Shown: one piece after another, positions 27,125-35,961 of the stretch
Layout: the number at the start of each line of letters is the position of its first letter
Position numbering within the stretch: the stretch's first letter is position 1
NCBI GenBank assembly: GCA_016218415.1
Contig: JACRED010000041.1
Location: forward strand, 1-39,158
Source: Nitrosomonadales bacterium
GTDB lineage: Bacteria; Pseudomonadota; Gammaproteobacteria; Burkholderiales; Gallionellaceae
Direction of reading: 5' to 3'
DNA length: 39,158 bases
Program-made: the position numbers and the translations under genes
The notes under the pieces: model-generated
Seen by the model: the letters and a program-made list of their open reading frames with translations, nothing else
What the model was told of the DNA's origin: nothing
Databases searched by the model: none

Positions 27125-28603
27125 ATGAAATATCACGACCTGCGCGACTTCATCACACAGTTGGAAAAGCTGGGCGAACTCAAACGTGTTTCCGTTCCCG
27201 TGTCCACGCACCTGGAGATGACCGAGATCTGCGACCGGGTGTTACGCGCGCAAGGCCCTGCTGTGTTGTTCGAGAATGTGGTCGGACCCGGAATAAAAAA
27301 GTATGACATGCCGGTGCTGGCGAACCTGTTCGGCACGCCGCGCCGCGTGGCGCTGGGCATGGGCGAGGAAAGCACGCAGGCATTGCGCGAAGTCGGCAAG
27401 CTGCTGGCCTACCTGAAAGAACCCGAACCGCCCAAAGGATTGAAGGATGCCTGGGAGAAATGGCCGGTGCTGAAACAGGTTTTGACGATGTCGCCCAAGG
27501 TGTTGTCATCTGCGCCGTGTCAGGAAGTGGTGTGGGAAGGCAGCGATGTCGATCTTTCAAGATTGCCGATCCAGCATTGCTGGCCCGGCGATGTCGCGCC
27601 GCTGATCACTTGGGGGCTGGTGGTCACGCGCGGGCCTAACAAACCGCGCCAGAATCTGGGCATCTATCGCCAGCAGGTGATCGCGCCGAACAAAGTCATC
27701 ATGCGCTGGCTGGCGCATCGCGGCGGCGCGCTGGATTTTCGCGATCATTGCGAAAAATATCCGGGCCAACCGTTCCCGATCGCTGTCGTGATCGGCGCCG
27801 ATCCGGCGACGATACTGGGCGCGGTCACTCCGGTGCCGGATAGCCTGAGCGAGTACCAGTTCGCCGGATTGCTGCGCGGCAGCAAGACCGAACTGGTGAA
27901 GTGCATAGGCAGTGACCTGCAAGTACCCGCTTCCGCCGAGATCGTGCTGGAGGGTGTAATCCATCAGGGTGAGACCTCGCTCGAAGGGCCTTATGGCGAC
28001 CACACCGGCTATTACAACGAGCAGGACAAGTTTCCGGTGTTCACGATAGAGCGCATCACGATGCGCAAGAACCCGATCTATCACTCCACCTACACCGGCA
28101 AGCCGCCCGATGAGCCGGCGATGCTGGGCGTGGCATTGAATGAAGTATTCGTGCCGCTGCTGCAGAAGCAGTTTCCCGAGATCGCGGATTTTTATTTGCC
28201 GCCGGAAGGTTGCAGCTACCGCATGGCGGTGGTCAGCATCAAAAAGCAATACGCCGGGCACGCCAAGCGCGTGATGTTCGGCATCTGGTCCTTCCTGCGC
28301 CAGTTCATGTACACCAAGTTCATCATCGTCGTGGACGATGACATCGACATACGCGACTGGAAAGAAGTCATCTGGGCGATCACCACCCGTGTCGATCCGG
28401 TGCGCGACACGCTGCTGGTGGAGAACACACCGATCGACTACCTCGACTTCGCTTCTCCGGTATCCGGCCTCGGCGGCAAGATGGGCCTGGATGCGACCAA
28501 CAAATGGCCGGGCGAAACGCAACGCGAGTGGGGCACGCCCATCGTGATGGATGCGGCGGTGAAAGCAAGGGTGGATGCGATGTGGGGTGAATTAGGCTTG
28601 TGA
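27125..28603 (+). CDS. ubiD: 3-octaprenyl-4-hydroxybenzoate carboxy-lyase
   Basis: Prenylated-FMN-dependent decarboxylase of ubiquinone biosynthesis. The 492-residue protein is full length for UbiD. The N-terminal [19 protein letters not shown], the [20 protein letters not shown] segment near residues 180-200 and the [20 protein letters not shown] stretch near 288-307 (with the acid-base glutamate region) are all characteristic. AAGGGA precedes the ATG. Its product fits with ispB in the same window. The 3' end overlaps by 12 bases the end of the convergent methyltransferase gene. No ubiX is seen nearby. Confidence 0.96.
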   Translation: MKYHDLRDFITQLEKLGELKRVSVPVSTHLEMTEICDRVLRAQGPAVLFENVVGPGIKKYDMPVLANLFGTPRRVALGMGEESTQALREVGKLLAYLKEPEPPKGLKDAWEKWPVLKQVLTMSPKVLSSAPCQEVVWEGSDVDLSRLPIQHCWPGDVAPLITWGLVVTRGPNKPRQNLGIYRQQVIAPNKVIMRWLAHRGGALDFRDHCEKYPGQPFPIAVVIGADPATILGAVTPVPDSLSEYQFAGLLRGSKTELVKCIGSDLQVPASAEIVLEGVIHQGETSLEGPYGDHTGYYNEQDKFPVFTIERITMRKNPIYHSTYTGKPPDEPAMLGVALNEVFVPLLQKQFPEIADFYLPPEGCSYRMAVVSIKKQYAGHAKRVMFGIWSFLRQFMYTKFIIVVDDDIDIRDWKEVIWAITTRVDPVRDTLLVENTPIDYLDFASPVSGLGGKMGLDATNKWPGETQREWGTPIVMDAAVKARVDAMWGELGL

Positions 28604-29440
28604 TGGTTTCATCGCGACAAACATCACATTGCTGAACGGCGTGCCCTCGCTCATCGGCAGCGCTTCGACGGAAAATCCCAATTCCTGCAACAGAGCCGTC
28701 CATTCGGGTACGGTACGGTAATGCAACGGGTACCAGCCCTGTCCGCGCCACAGGCAACACATCTGTTCGGCCAGGCGCGTAGCGTGGAACCGCCATCCGC
28801 CGTCAGCATCGCCTTCGCGCATCAGCAGCATGCCTCCCGGGCGAATCGCCTGTGCGACCCGTTGCAAAGTCTGCCGCTGTTCGTCCGCGCTAAGGTACAG
28901 AAGAACATCCAGGATGACAGCGACCGAGCAGTCGGGCAATTCGGCGCTACGAATGTCGCCCTGCAGGATGGTCGCCTTGTCTTGCAGTGCCTGCTGGCCG
29001 ATTTCTGCTTTGCGTGCCGCGAGTTCGATGCCGTGAAATTCCAGGTTTTGCGGAGGGGACGCCCAGTCACTCGGCCATTCACCGGCGCGATACCGGTTGC
29101 GCGCTTCGTGCAACAGGGCGGGCAATACGCCCAAGCCGCAGCCCAGGTCGAGCAGCAAGCCTTCTTCGGGCAGCAAGCCCCGCTTCAGCAGCGCGCGGAA
29201 CACCGGGTCGTGGCGCAATTTTCCACGGGTAAATTCGTATGCGTACTTGCCCGCGCCGGCGTAAGGCCGGGTCGCGGCATCGACCAGCGCGTCGAAGTTA
29301 AATATGGGCCGTTCGTGGTGAGCTTGTCGAACCACCTCTCCCGCAACACCAAGCCCTTCGACAAGCTCAGGGCGAACGGATGAGGTGAAATCGCGGTTTT
29401 TCGGACCTGATGGATTTTCCGGATTGGAGTTAGATGTCAT
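28592..29440 (-). CDS. SAM-dependent methyltransferase with repeat-encoded N-terminal insert
   Basis: A 282-residue class I methyltransferase: SAM motif LDLGCGLG at 97-104, then an acidic end of the next strand (HGIELA), [10 protein letters not shown], and LDVLLYLS. The substrate is unknown; it is the last gene of the acyl/exporter cassette and may modify its product or an intermediate. Residues about 20-45 (SVRPELVEG ... [10 protein letters not shown]) are encoded by a dispersed palindromic repeat sitting in frame between a short leader and the conserved fold. The start ATG at 29440 (alternative 29452) lies within the end of the deacetylase gene. If the leader and repeat are later additions, the original start was probably downstream. 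Confidence 0.82.
   Translation of the reverse strand: MTSNSNPENPSGPKNRDFTSSVRPELVEGLGVAGEVVRQAHHERPIFNFDALVDAATRPYAGAGKYAYEFTRGKLRHDPVFRALLKRGLLPEEGLLLDLGCGLGVLPALLHEARNRYRAGEWPSDWASPPQNLEFHGIELAARKAEIGQQALQDKATILQGDIRSAELPDCSVAVILDVLLYLSADEQRQTLQRVAQAIRPGGMLLMREGDADGGWRFHATRLAEQMCCLWRGQGWYPLHYRTVPEWTALLQELGFSVEALPMSEGTPFSNVMFVAMKPSQA
29309..29379. repeat. Palindromic repeat pair (CGTTCG...TCGAA family), copy 4, inside a gene
   Basis: Unit 1 begins CCGTTCGTGGTGAGCTTGTC; unit 2 begins CCCTTCGACAAGCTCAGGGC. GAGCTTGTCGAA and TTCGACAAGCTC are perfect complements, so a long hairpin can form. The element is a multiple-of-three addition within the methyltransferase frame and reads through without a stop. 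Confidence 0.85.
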
Positions 29441-30284
29441 GACTGCACCCATGAGGGAGCGACACCGATCTCAGGCCGAGCGCGCGCAGGTGTTCGAGCA
29501 GGCGGGGCAAGACCTCCAGCACGACCATGGTCCCGCCATGCGACTGATGCGAGCGGCCGTCGTGCAACAGCAGGATGTCGCCGGCGGCCAGGCCGCGCTG
29601 CAGTCGCTGCATGACCGGTTCCGGTTTGCTCGCGAACACATCGTAACCGCGCCGCGTCCACGTGACGTAGCGCAAGCCGATGCGCGCTATCACCGGGGCC
29701 AGAAAGGGCGAACGGAACCCCATAGGCGCGCGAAAGAATTCCGGCGCGATGCCGGTAAGCGTATGGATGGTGGTTTGCGCCGCGCTGACTTCGCGCAGCA
29801 GTCCGCGCCATCCGAACATCGCGAACACATGGGGATGACTCATCGTGTGATTTTCCAGGCTGTGGCCGCGCCGGACAATTTCGCGCGCCAGATCGGGATA
29901 GGCTGCAACCTTGTCGGCGATGCAGAAAAAACTCGCCTTGGCATCATACTGGTCGAGCATGTCGAGTATCTTCGGGGTGATCTCCGGATCGGGGCCGTCG
30001 TCGAAAGTCAGCGCGATCTCGTTCCGGCGTATCGCCGCTGCGGGCAGCCGGGTCATGTTCGGCCCGAGCAGTCGACCGCTCGGCCAGAATACCGCCGCCG
30101 TCAGGATCAGATGGTTGGCCAGTATCCCGCCCAGCGCCCACAGCCAGGCCGCCGGAGCCAGCGCGACCAGTATCGCGCAGCCCGCATGGAAAAGGATGCT
30201 GATCCGCAGCGCGGGCGTGAGCCGCCAGGGCCGCAACGCAACGTCCGGGCTGCTTGCAATTTCAGGGGGCGGGACAGATTTCAC
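29430..30284 (-). CDS. NodB-type polysaccharide deacetylase, membrane-anchored
   Basis: A 284-residue carbohydrate esterase family 4 protein. Two hydrophobic segments (about 26-47 and 49-67) anchor it, followed by the NodB domain. The catalytic/metal motifs are TFDDGPD (93-99), H146 and H150 in NHTMSHP, the FRAPMGFRSP stretch near 175-184, and LLLHDG near 240. All expected ligands are present. The start is GTG, overlapping the exporter stop as GTGA. The exporter/LolA setting suggests it acts on a carbohydrate or N-acyl group of the cassette's product at the membrane surface; this is inference. Confidence 0.88.
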   Translation of the reverse strand: MKSVPPPEIASSPDVALRPWRLTPALRISILFHAGCAILVALAPAAWLWALGGILANHLILTAAVFWPSGRLLGPNMTRLPAAAIRRNEIALTFDDGPDPEITPKILDMLDQYDAKASFFCIADKVAAYPDLAREIVRRGHSLENHTMSHPHVFAMFGWRGLLREVSAAQTTIHTLTGIAPEFFRAPMGFRSPFLAPVIARIGLRYVTWTRRGYDVFASKPEPVMQRLQRGLAAGDILLLHDGRSHQSHGGTMVVLEVLPRLLEHLRALGLRSVSLPHGCSHDI

Positions 30285-32629
30285 TTGGCGACCTTGCCTC
30301 CCATCAGAACTGCGGAGAACAATAAACTCAGGAAAGCGCCGATCGCCACGGTCTGACCGATCGCGGTGAGCACCGGGACGCCGGAAAAGCCCAGCATGCC
30401 GAAGGCGATCGTGGTCGAAAGGTTGGCCACCAGCAGCGAGACCATCGTCAACCCGCGCTCATCGTCCTGCTTGCCTGCACCATTTTTTTGAGACTGGCTT
30501 TCGCGGTCGAAGAACAGCGAATAGTTCGAGCCGACCGCAACCGACAGCAGCAGGCCGACCAGATGGAACAGCAGCAGCTTCTGCCCGCCCGCCAGCAATA
30601 TCGCCAGGGTGATGACGACGGCGGCGGCCAGCGGCAACAACACCGCGGCCACACGCCGCGCCGAGCGCAGACTGATGAACAGCAGCACGACGATAGACAA
30701 CGCGCCGACAGCCGACAGCGTCACCGCCTCATGCACATAGGACTGGTAGAGTTCGTCGCTTTCCTGTTTCAGGTCGAGCAGGATGACGCTGCCGTCTGGC
30801 TGGTCGAATGTCTGCCTGATGACCTGCGCTTCGGTCACGCCGCGCAGCGGCAACATGGCTTTCCAGCCGTCGCCGTAATGCGCCAGCAGACTCTCGGTCT
30901 GCAAGCCCAGATTGGTCCCCTGCAATCGGGCCTGTGTCAGCAGCGGCTGGCTGCGCGCAGCAGCGATGTCTTGCTGGAAAGGCTCGAACAGATCGTCGCG
31001 GAACGGCAGTCCGGCCAGCGCCTGTTTCAGGTTGGCGCGCAACTGCGTTTCATCCGGCAGCGCGGTCTGGCGGGCGTGCTGTGTCTTCTGGCTGGGCAGG
31101 TAACGGGACGGCGTATCGTAACCGGTCAGGATATTCCTGCCTGCCAGCGCATCGAGTTGCGCGGCGACCGCTTCGCTGCGTTCGAGCACCGCTTCGCGGT
31201 CCTTGCCGCCGACCACGATCAGGTAACGCACATCGGGCGCGCCCAGATCGTCGCGCAGCGACTGGTCGAGCTGCTGTTTTTCCACGGAGAGCGGGAACAG
31301 GCTGGAGAGCTGGTCGCTCCACACCGGTTCGCGGTGCAGCGCGATGGAAATCACCGCAGCGGCCACCGCGACCAGCACCAGCGGACGCAGTCGCGGCGCC
31401 TGCGCGATGAGCGCGATGATCCGCCCGGCAAAGCGTGTCGGCGCGACAGGCGCGAAATTGGCCGTGATCAGGTTGGGCAGCACCCAGCGGGTGACCAGCA
31501 CCGCGACGATCAGCCCGACCACCGAGAACAAACCCAGTTGCGCCAGCCCCGGAAAGTCCGCGAGAAACATCGGGCTGAAGCCGCAGATCGTCGTCAGCAC
31601 GCCCAGCCGTATCGTCGGCCAGATATTTTCCAGCGCCTTGTCCGGCGCGCGTCCGGGCGCAAGATGGGTGAAGAAATAGATCGCGTAGTCCACCGCCTCG
31701 CCGATCAGCGTGATGCCGAAGCCCAGCGTCACGCCGAACACCACGCCATAGCCCAGGCTCACCGCCGCGATCCCGGCCAGCGCGCCGCTGATCACCGGCA
31801 GCAGCGAAATCGCCAGCACCTGCCAGGAGCGGTATACCAGCAGCAACAGCAGGCTGACGATTATCGCCGTGATGATGGAGAAATTGAACGCGACGCTTTC
31901 GATGTTGTCGCGCGCCTCCACCGAGAACACGCCCGGCCCGCTGAGCCGTATCTCCAGGCCGCGCAGGCCGCCGGTCGCCTGCGCAAAATGACCGCGCACC
32001 CGCTCGACCGCGCGCTGCTGCGCGTCGATGTCGTAGCCCGCCGCAGCGGTTTGCAGGATCAGCAGCGCGCGCTTGCCGTCCCGCGACATCCACACGCCCT
32101 CCTGTGTCGGCGGCGAACTTTGTCCGGCAAAGCCTTCCAGCAGATGCAGCAACTCGCCGCTCGGGTCGCGCGGTATGACACGCTTGACCATCACCCCCGC
32201 CGGTGAGCCGAGCAGTTGCAATGCGTTTTCGAGCGCGCCATGCAGGCCCTCCGCGCCGAACCGTTCTGGCGTGACTGCCGAGCTCAGCAGGTAGCGGTTG
32301 TCGAACAGGAAGGCCTGGTCCTTGGCCAGCGTGCCTTCTTCGCCGTTGTTGACCATCAGGAAGTCCGGCTCCCGGCGCAGCCGCTGCGCCAATTGCTTGC
32401 TGGCGGCAGCGAGCGACTCGGGCTTGCCGCCCTCGATGCCGATCAGGATCAGCCGGGAAACCATGCCGTCGCGCAATTGCTCGGTCAGCAGCCGCTGGGC
32501 CGGCGTGGGCGTGCCGGGAAGGAATGCGTTGAGGTCTGCGCCGACCTGCATGCGCGATACGAGAAAAACACACAACCCGACAAAGACCAGCCAGGCCGCG
32601 ATGGGCCAGCGCTGTTTGAACCGTTTCAC
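30281..32629 (-). CDS. MMPL/RND-family lipid exporter (COG4258, ApeM-like)
   Basis: A 782-residue inner-membrane exporter with the RND/MMPL plan: one N-terminal helix (about 10-27), a periplasmic domain to about 235, five helices to about 365, a sixth near 405-425, a second periplasmic domain (about 430-620), and five more helices at the end. The Gly-rich segment GFGITLIGEAVDYAIYFFTH near 305-324 and GSNYSLFFDRES near 697-708 are the paired motifs seen in COG4258 exporters of aryl-polyene clusters. GTG start overlapping the LolA-like stop. It should move the lipid-like product across the inner membrane to the LolA-like carrier. Confidence 0.9.
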   Translation of the reverse strand: MKRFKQRWPIAAWLVFVGLCVFLVSRMQVGADLNAFLPGTPTPAQRLLTEQLRDGMVSRLILIGIEGGKPESLAAASKQLAQRLRREPDFLMVNNGEEGTLAKDQAFLFDNRYLLSSAVTPERFGAEGLHGALENALQLLGSPAGVMVKRVIPRDPSGELLHLLEGFAGQSSPPTQEGVWMSRDGKRALLILQTAAAGYDIDAQQRAVERVRGHFAQATGGLRGLEIRLSGPGVFSVEARDNIESVAFNFSIITAIIVSLLLLLVYRSWQVLAISLLPVISGALAGIAAVSLGYGVVFGVTLGFGITLIGEAVDYAIYFFTHLAPGRAPDKALENIWPTIRLGVLTTICGFSPMFLADFPGLAQLGLFSVVGLIVAVLVTRWVLPNLITANFAPVAPTRFAGRIIALIAQAPRLRPLVLVAVAAAVISIALHREPVWSDQLSSLFPLSVEKQQLDQSLRDDLGAPDVRYLIVVGGKDREAVLERSEAVAAQLDALAGRNILTGYDTPSRYLPSQKTQHARQTALPDETQLRANLKQALAGLPFRDDLFEPFQQDIAAARSQPLLTQARLQGTNLGLQTESLLAHYGDGWKAMLPLRGVTEAQVIRQTFDQPDGSVILLDLKQESDELYQSYVHEAVTLSAVGALSIVVLLFISLRSARRVAAVLLPLAAAVVITLAILLAGGQKLLLFHLVGLLLSVAVGSNYSLFFDRESQSQKNGAGKQDDERGLTMVSLLVANLSTTIAFGMLGFSGVPVLTAIGQTVAIGAFLSLLFSAVLMGGKVAK

Positions 32630-33231
32630 GAACCGCCCTTGCTGATGCTCATCACCGAGTAATCTCCGCCCGCCTCGCGGATCTCGATGGTATTGACCTG
32701 TTCGCCGCTGCCGCCGATGCGGATCTCGCTGACCATGTCTTTCATTTTGCTATCCAGCGGCAGCAACGTCAGCTGCCATTTGCCGCGCTGCCCCTCAAGC
32801 GACACCCGATAAAATCGGTTGAGCGTGTCCAGGTCGCCGGCCAGCGTGGAGCGTATGCTTTCGACAAATGCCCATATCGCGGGATAGGCCTGCAGCGACA
32901 GGACGCGCTTCTTCCCTGCACCGCCGCTTTGCACCTCCAGCCTGTCCCGATCCAGCACCATGCTCTCCGGTTTGGGCAGCAGCGTGCGCTTTTCCAGCCT
33001 GCCGGGCGCGGTGTATTCGAGCGTCCCCGAGAATGCCAGCGGCTCTTTCAGCATGCTGAGGTGTTTGAGCTCGATAAAAGTGGCGCTGGATTTTTTGACC
33101 TGCGCCAGGCCCTGCATCAGCTCGGTCACCGTCCATGCCGAGGCTGCCTGCTCGACTTCATCGGCAAGCGCGGGCATCGATGCGATACCGAGCATCAACG
33201 AAAAAAGCCAGCAGGATGTCAAACGCCTCAT
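32626..33231 (-). CDS. LolA-like outer-membrane lipoprotein carrier (ApeL-like)
   Basis: A 201-residue periplasmic protein with a signal peptide (residues 1-23, ending A-L-A). The mature part, with the FIELKHLSMLKEPLAFSGTL and TAPGRLEKRTLLPKPESM segments, is that of the LolA-like group paired with MMPL exporters and probably carries a lipid across the periplasm. The ATG at 33231 lies 8 bases after the acyltransferase stop; an earlier ATG at 33255 would break the signal peptide. It overlaps the exporter start as GTGA. Confidence 0.86.
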   Translation of the reverse strand: MRRLTSCWLFSLMLGIASMPALADEVEQAASAWTVTELMQGLAQVKKSSATFIELKHLSMLKEPLAFSGTLEYTAPGRLEKRTLLPKPESMVLDRDRLEVQSGGAGKKRVLSLQAYPAIWAFVESIRSTLAGDLDTLNRFYRVSLEGQRGKWQLTLLPLDSKMKDMVSEIRIGGSGEQVNTIEIREAGGDYSVMSISKGGS

Positions 33232-33238
33232 GATCGTG

Positions 33239-34126
33239 TCATTGCCAAATGTCATAGAAATTGAACCAGTTGTAGGGAGACTCCCGGCAGTAGTGTTCGA
33301 GCCGTGCGGCGAATTGTTGCGCGGCCTGTTTGATTGCGCGATCCCGACCCAACTGCGCAACCTGCGGCGGATCGATCAACCGTTCGAAGTGGACATTATA
33401 TCGGTTGCCGCCCTGATACAAGCCGAACATCAGCACGACCGTGCAATCGAGTATCGCGGCCAGGCGGAACGGCGTGATCGGCAGATCGACCTGCCCGCCG
33501 AGGAAATCGCAGCGTATCATTTTGTTGCCGGAGATGGTGCGGTCGGCCAGCATGCCAATGTATTCGCCGCGTTGCAGCGCCTCCTGTATCTTCAGCATCG
33601 AATCGAACTTGCCGAGCGGGATCACCGGCGGATTGTGTTCCGGGTTGATGCCGTTCAGCACCGTATTGATCTTGCGCGCGTTTTCCTCGTACATCACCAT
33701 GCTGGTGCGCGGGTGGCCATGGCTGCGGCTCAACGCGTGTATCACCTCGAAGCTGCCGAGATGCGCGCCGATCAGCAGGCAGCCCTTGCCGCTTGCCCGG
33801 ATATCCTGAAACATTTCTTCGCCATAGGATCGGATATCGAGCAATTCACTCTGGTTGTTGAGCAGGAACACCCGGTCCAGTATCGTCGCGGCAAAATAGA
33901 AACAGTGGCGAAAACCGTCGAGCGGGACCGAGCGACGTCCCAGCGCGCGATCCAGATATTTGCGCGAAGCCGCGCGCGCCCGCGCCGAGAAGATCACAAA
34001 ATAGAGGCTGATCGGATACAGCAGACTGCGCGAGACGCGCCTGCCGAAGGTCAGCGCCAGCCAGACCATCAGGCGGATGACCCACACATTGCTGCGCTCA
34101 GGGCGCGCGGTCCATTCCTGCCTCAC
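33239..34126 (-). CDS. LpxL-like acyltransferase (COG4261 type)
   Basis: A 295-residue inner-membrane acyltransferase of the lysophospholipid acyltransferase superfamily. Hydrophobic segment at about 16-46; catalytic H122-E127 in GAHLGSFE; a conserved MLADRTISGNK stretch near 195-205; and the C-terminal NWFNFYDIWQ. This matches the acyltransferase half of the glycosyltransferase-acyltransferase fusions in aryl-polyene clusters, but here the glycosyltransferase half is absent. Start is GTG, overlapping the dehydratase stop as GTGA. Likely acylates the cassette's product or an acceptor in the membrane. Confidence 0.85.
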   Translation of the reverse strand: MRQEWTARPERSNVWVIRLMVWLALTFGRRVSRSLLYPISLYFVIFSARARAASRKYLDRALGRRSVPLDGFRHCFYFAATILDRVFLLNNQSELLDIRSYGEEMFQDIRASGKGCLLIGAHLGSFEVIHALSRSHGHPRTSMVMYEENARKINTVLNGINPEHNPPVIPLGKFDSMLKIQEALQRGEYIGMLADRTISGNKMIRCDFLGGQVDLPITPFRLAAILDCTVVLMFGLYQGGNRYNVHFERLIDPPQVAQLGRDRAIKQAAQQFAARLEHYCRESPYNWFNFYDIWQ

Positions 34127-34434
34127 AACGCTGCGCTTTCCGCGGGACGGCCGGCAACCCCGGACAACACCCTGTTGCCGGATACCGTACAGTCGAAGCG
34201 GAACTCGCCTGCTGGCGTTTGCGCGTAGTCGATGCGCACCGTATCTCCGGGACGCACCGGCTGCGGGAACTTGGCGGACTTCACCTGCCAGATACCGTCT
34301 TCGCCGCCCGACTGTGCAGCGATTTTTGCCAGCACCTCGTCGAGCAGCAACGCGCCCGGAATGATCGGGTTGCCGGGGAAATGACCCGCGCCGCAGGGAT
34401 GGTCGGCGGCGAATTGCAGCACCGCTGCCGTCAT
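34123..34434 (-). CDS. Hot-dog 3-hydroxyacyl-ACP dehydratase-like protein (ApeI-like)
   Basis: A 103-residue single hot-dog domain. The FabZ/FabA-like helix motif is clear: H18 in HFPGNPIIPG, followed by ALLLDEV with an acidic residue. The second half (FPQPVRPGDTVRIDY) is the usual hot-dog strand region. It could dehydrate or otherwise act on an ACP-bound acyl chain. It starts within the ligase stop (ATGA) and ends within the acyltransferase start (GTGA). A longer open frame to 34989 exists in the same frame through the ligase but is not coding there. Confidence 0.82.
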   Translation of the reverse strand: MTAAVLQFAADHPCGAGHFPGNPIIPGALLLDEVLAKIAAQSGGEDGIWQVKSAKFPQPVRPGDTVRIDYAQTPAGEFRFDCTVSGNRVLSGVAGRPAESAAL

Positions 34435-35795
34435 TTGATATCTTTCACTTCGGCGCCTCTGCTTTGCCGCAACAGCAGCTCCAGGCTGGCGCGCGGCAGC
34501 TTGCCGGTCGCATTGCGCGGCAGCGCGTCCACCCTGACGATGGGCCTGGGCAAGAATATCGGGTCGATGCGCTGGCGCAATGCGTTCGTGATTTCGCCGT
34601 TGCTCAATGCGGGCGCGACGACAAAGGCGACCAGACGCGCGGTCTCGCCATCTTTTTCGTCGGGCATGAAGAACGCGCCGTCCCGCACGCCGGCTATCGC
34701 GTTCAGATGATGGTTCAGGCTGGCGAGCGAGGTGCGCTTGCCGGCGATATTGATCAGGTCTGCCGTCCTGCCGTGCAGCAGAAAGGTGGTGTCGCTGTGC
34801 AGCTCGATGATGTCGTTCAGCGGAAGCTCGCCGGCCACATGCCCGCCCGACACATAAGTCACCTCGCCTTGCCGGCGCAGCGACAGCCCGTCGAAAGTGC
34901 GCCATTCGTCGGTCAGCGCGGTGCGCCGGCTTGCAACCTGTCCGGCTTCGGTGAAGCCGTAGATCTCGTGCAGTTGCGCGCCGAAACACTGTTCGGCTTG
35001 TGCCGCCAGATCGCGCGACAACGGCGCGGTGGCGCAGACGATTTGCTCCACCGCCGGCAGGGCCAGGCCGCTGGCGAGCAGCGTGCGCAGGTGCACCGGC
35101 GTGGTCACCAGCGCGCGCGCGCCGGATATCGCGTTCAGCCGCGCGACGATGTCCGCCGGATAAAAGGGTTTGTCTGCATGCATCATCACGCCGCTTTGCA
35201 GCGCAATCAGCACGGTGGACTCGAAACCGTACATATGCTGCGGCGGGACCGTGCCGAGCAGGGTCAGGTCGTTGCGTTCGAGTATGCCCAGGCGGCCGGC
35301 TTCAGCTGTGACGTTGCGCGCAAGCGCGCCCCAGGTCTTCTCGTTGGGCATCGGGTCGCCGGTCGATCCCGAGGTGAACACGATCGCCGCGACCTGTGCG
35401 GCGGGTATCTCGGGCATCGCGGTCGGCGCGATTGCGCCGGACAGGTCCGGGTAGGCGACGGTGGGCAGCATCACCGGACCCTGCGCGCCGTCGCTCAGGC
35501 AATACAGGCCGGGGTAATGCAGGCTGAGCCGCCGGATCAGGTCGGGCGTGTGGTTGGGCGGCAGCAGGCTGATCTGGCCGCGCAACATCGCGGCGGAAAA
35601 TCCGACAGCGAAGCGATAGCGGTCCGCGCACAGGTTCAGCACATACTTCTGCTCGGGGAGACGCGCCGCCAGCGCGCCGGCCTCGGCCACAAAACGCGCG
35701 GCGGAAACAGCGTTGCCGCCCCGCCATGCGAAAGTCGCCCCGTGCGCCTTGTGGCGCAGCAACGGGATGGACGAAACAGCCTGATCCGCTGACAC
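34431..35795 (-). CDS. AMP-dependent acyl/aryl ligase (ApeH-like)
   Basis: Adenylate-forming enzyme of about 454 residues, activating an acyl or aryl acid for the cassette's ACP or CoA. The phosphate-loop motif is FTSGSTGDPMPNEK near residues 141-154, with two or three more residues than usual before the lysine. YGFTEAGQ is near 279-286 and the C-terminal lysine is in LPRNATGKLPR near 428-438. GTG at 35795 follows AGGGAC at a good distance; a TTG at 35816 is the longer alternative. Upstream lies a 145-base gap with repeats. Without a ketosynthase here, this enzyme may supply a ready-made chain. Confidence 0.85.
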   Translation of the reverse strand: MSADQAVSSIPLLRHKAHGATFAWRGGNAVSAARFVAEAGALAARLPEQKYVLNLCADRYRFAVGFSAAMLRGQISLLPPNHTPDLIRRLSLHYPGLYCLSDGAQGPVMLPTVAYPDLSGAIAPTAMPEIPAAQVAAIVFTSGSTGDPMPNEKTWGALARNVTAEAGRLGILERNDLTLLGTVPPQHMYGFESTVLIALQSGVMMHADKPFYPADIVARLNAISGARALVTTPVHLRTLLASGLALPAVEQIVCATAPLSRDLAAQAEQCFGAQLHEIYGFTEAGQVASRRTALTDEWRTFDGLSLRRQGEVTYVSGGHVAGELPLNDIIELHSDTTFLLHGRTADLINIAGKRTSLASLNHHLNAIAGVRDGAFFMPDEKDGETARLVAFVVAPALSNGEITNALRQRIDPIFLPRPIVRVDALPRNATGKLPRASLELLLRQSRGAEVKDIK

Positions 35796-35820
35796 TTTAG
35801 TCCCTATACCAGTCAAATGA

Positions 35821-35835
35821 TGTCAAAACATGACA
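35821..35835. promoter_or_regulatory. Palindrome TGTCA-N5-TGACA before the ligase gene
   Basis: Perfect 5-base arms with a 5-base spacer, lying 25-40 bases upstream of the ligase start. The spacing resembles a binding site for a dimeric regulator. No regulator gene is next to it, so the call is tentative. Confidence 0.25.
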
Positions 35836-35844
35836 AGAATTCCT

Positions 35845-35919
35845 CACGCGGAGGCGCGGAGACACGGGGGAAAAACGGGTGTGAAGCATATTTCTCCGCG
35901 ATCCCCGCGTCTCCGTGTG
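35845..35919. repeat. Imperfect inverted repeat of the CGCGGAGGCGCGGAGA type
   Basis: The left arm starts CACGCGGAGGCGCGGAGA; the right arm reads TCTCCGCG...CGCGTCTCCGTGTG. It occupies most of the gap between the COG4648 and ligase genes. It resembles the common dispersed palindrome with alternating CGGAG blocks and interrupts an otherwise gapless gene series. Confidence 0.6.
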
Positions 35920-35961
35920 CAACTCTTTTGGGTTCCGGCTTGCCCGGATTAGGGATGTCCA

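Noticed and set aside
30488..32206. Long plus-strand open frame (572 codons) opposite the MMPL exporter
   Set aside because: It is rich in Arg, Gln and His, has no domain pattern, and is the antisense shadow of a clearly coding exporter in GC-rich DNA.
31050..32573. 507-codon minus-strand frame within the exporter
   Set aside because: Alternative frame of the same gene with Arg/Ala/Gly-rich content and no membrane segments; the exporter frame has all family motifs.
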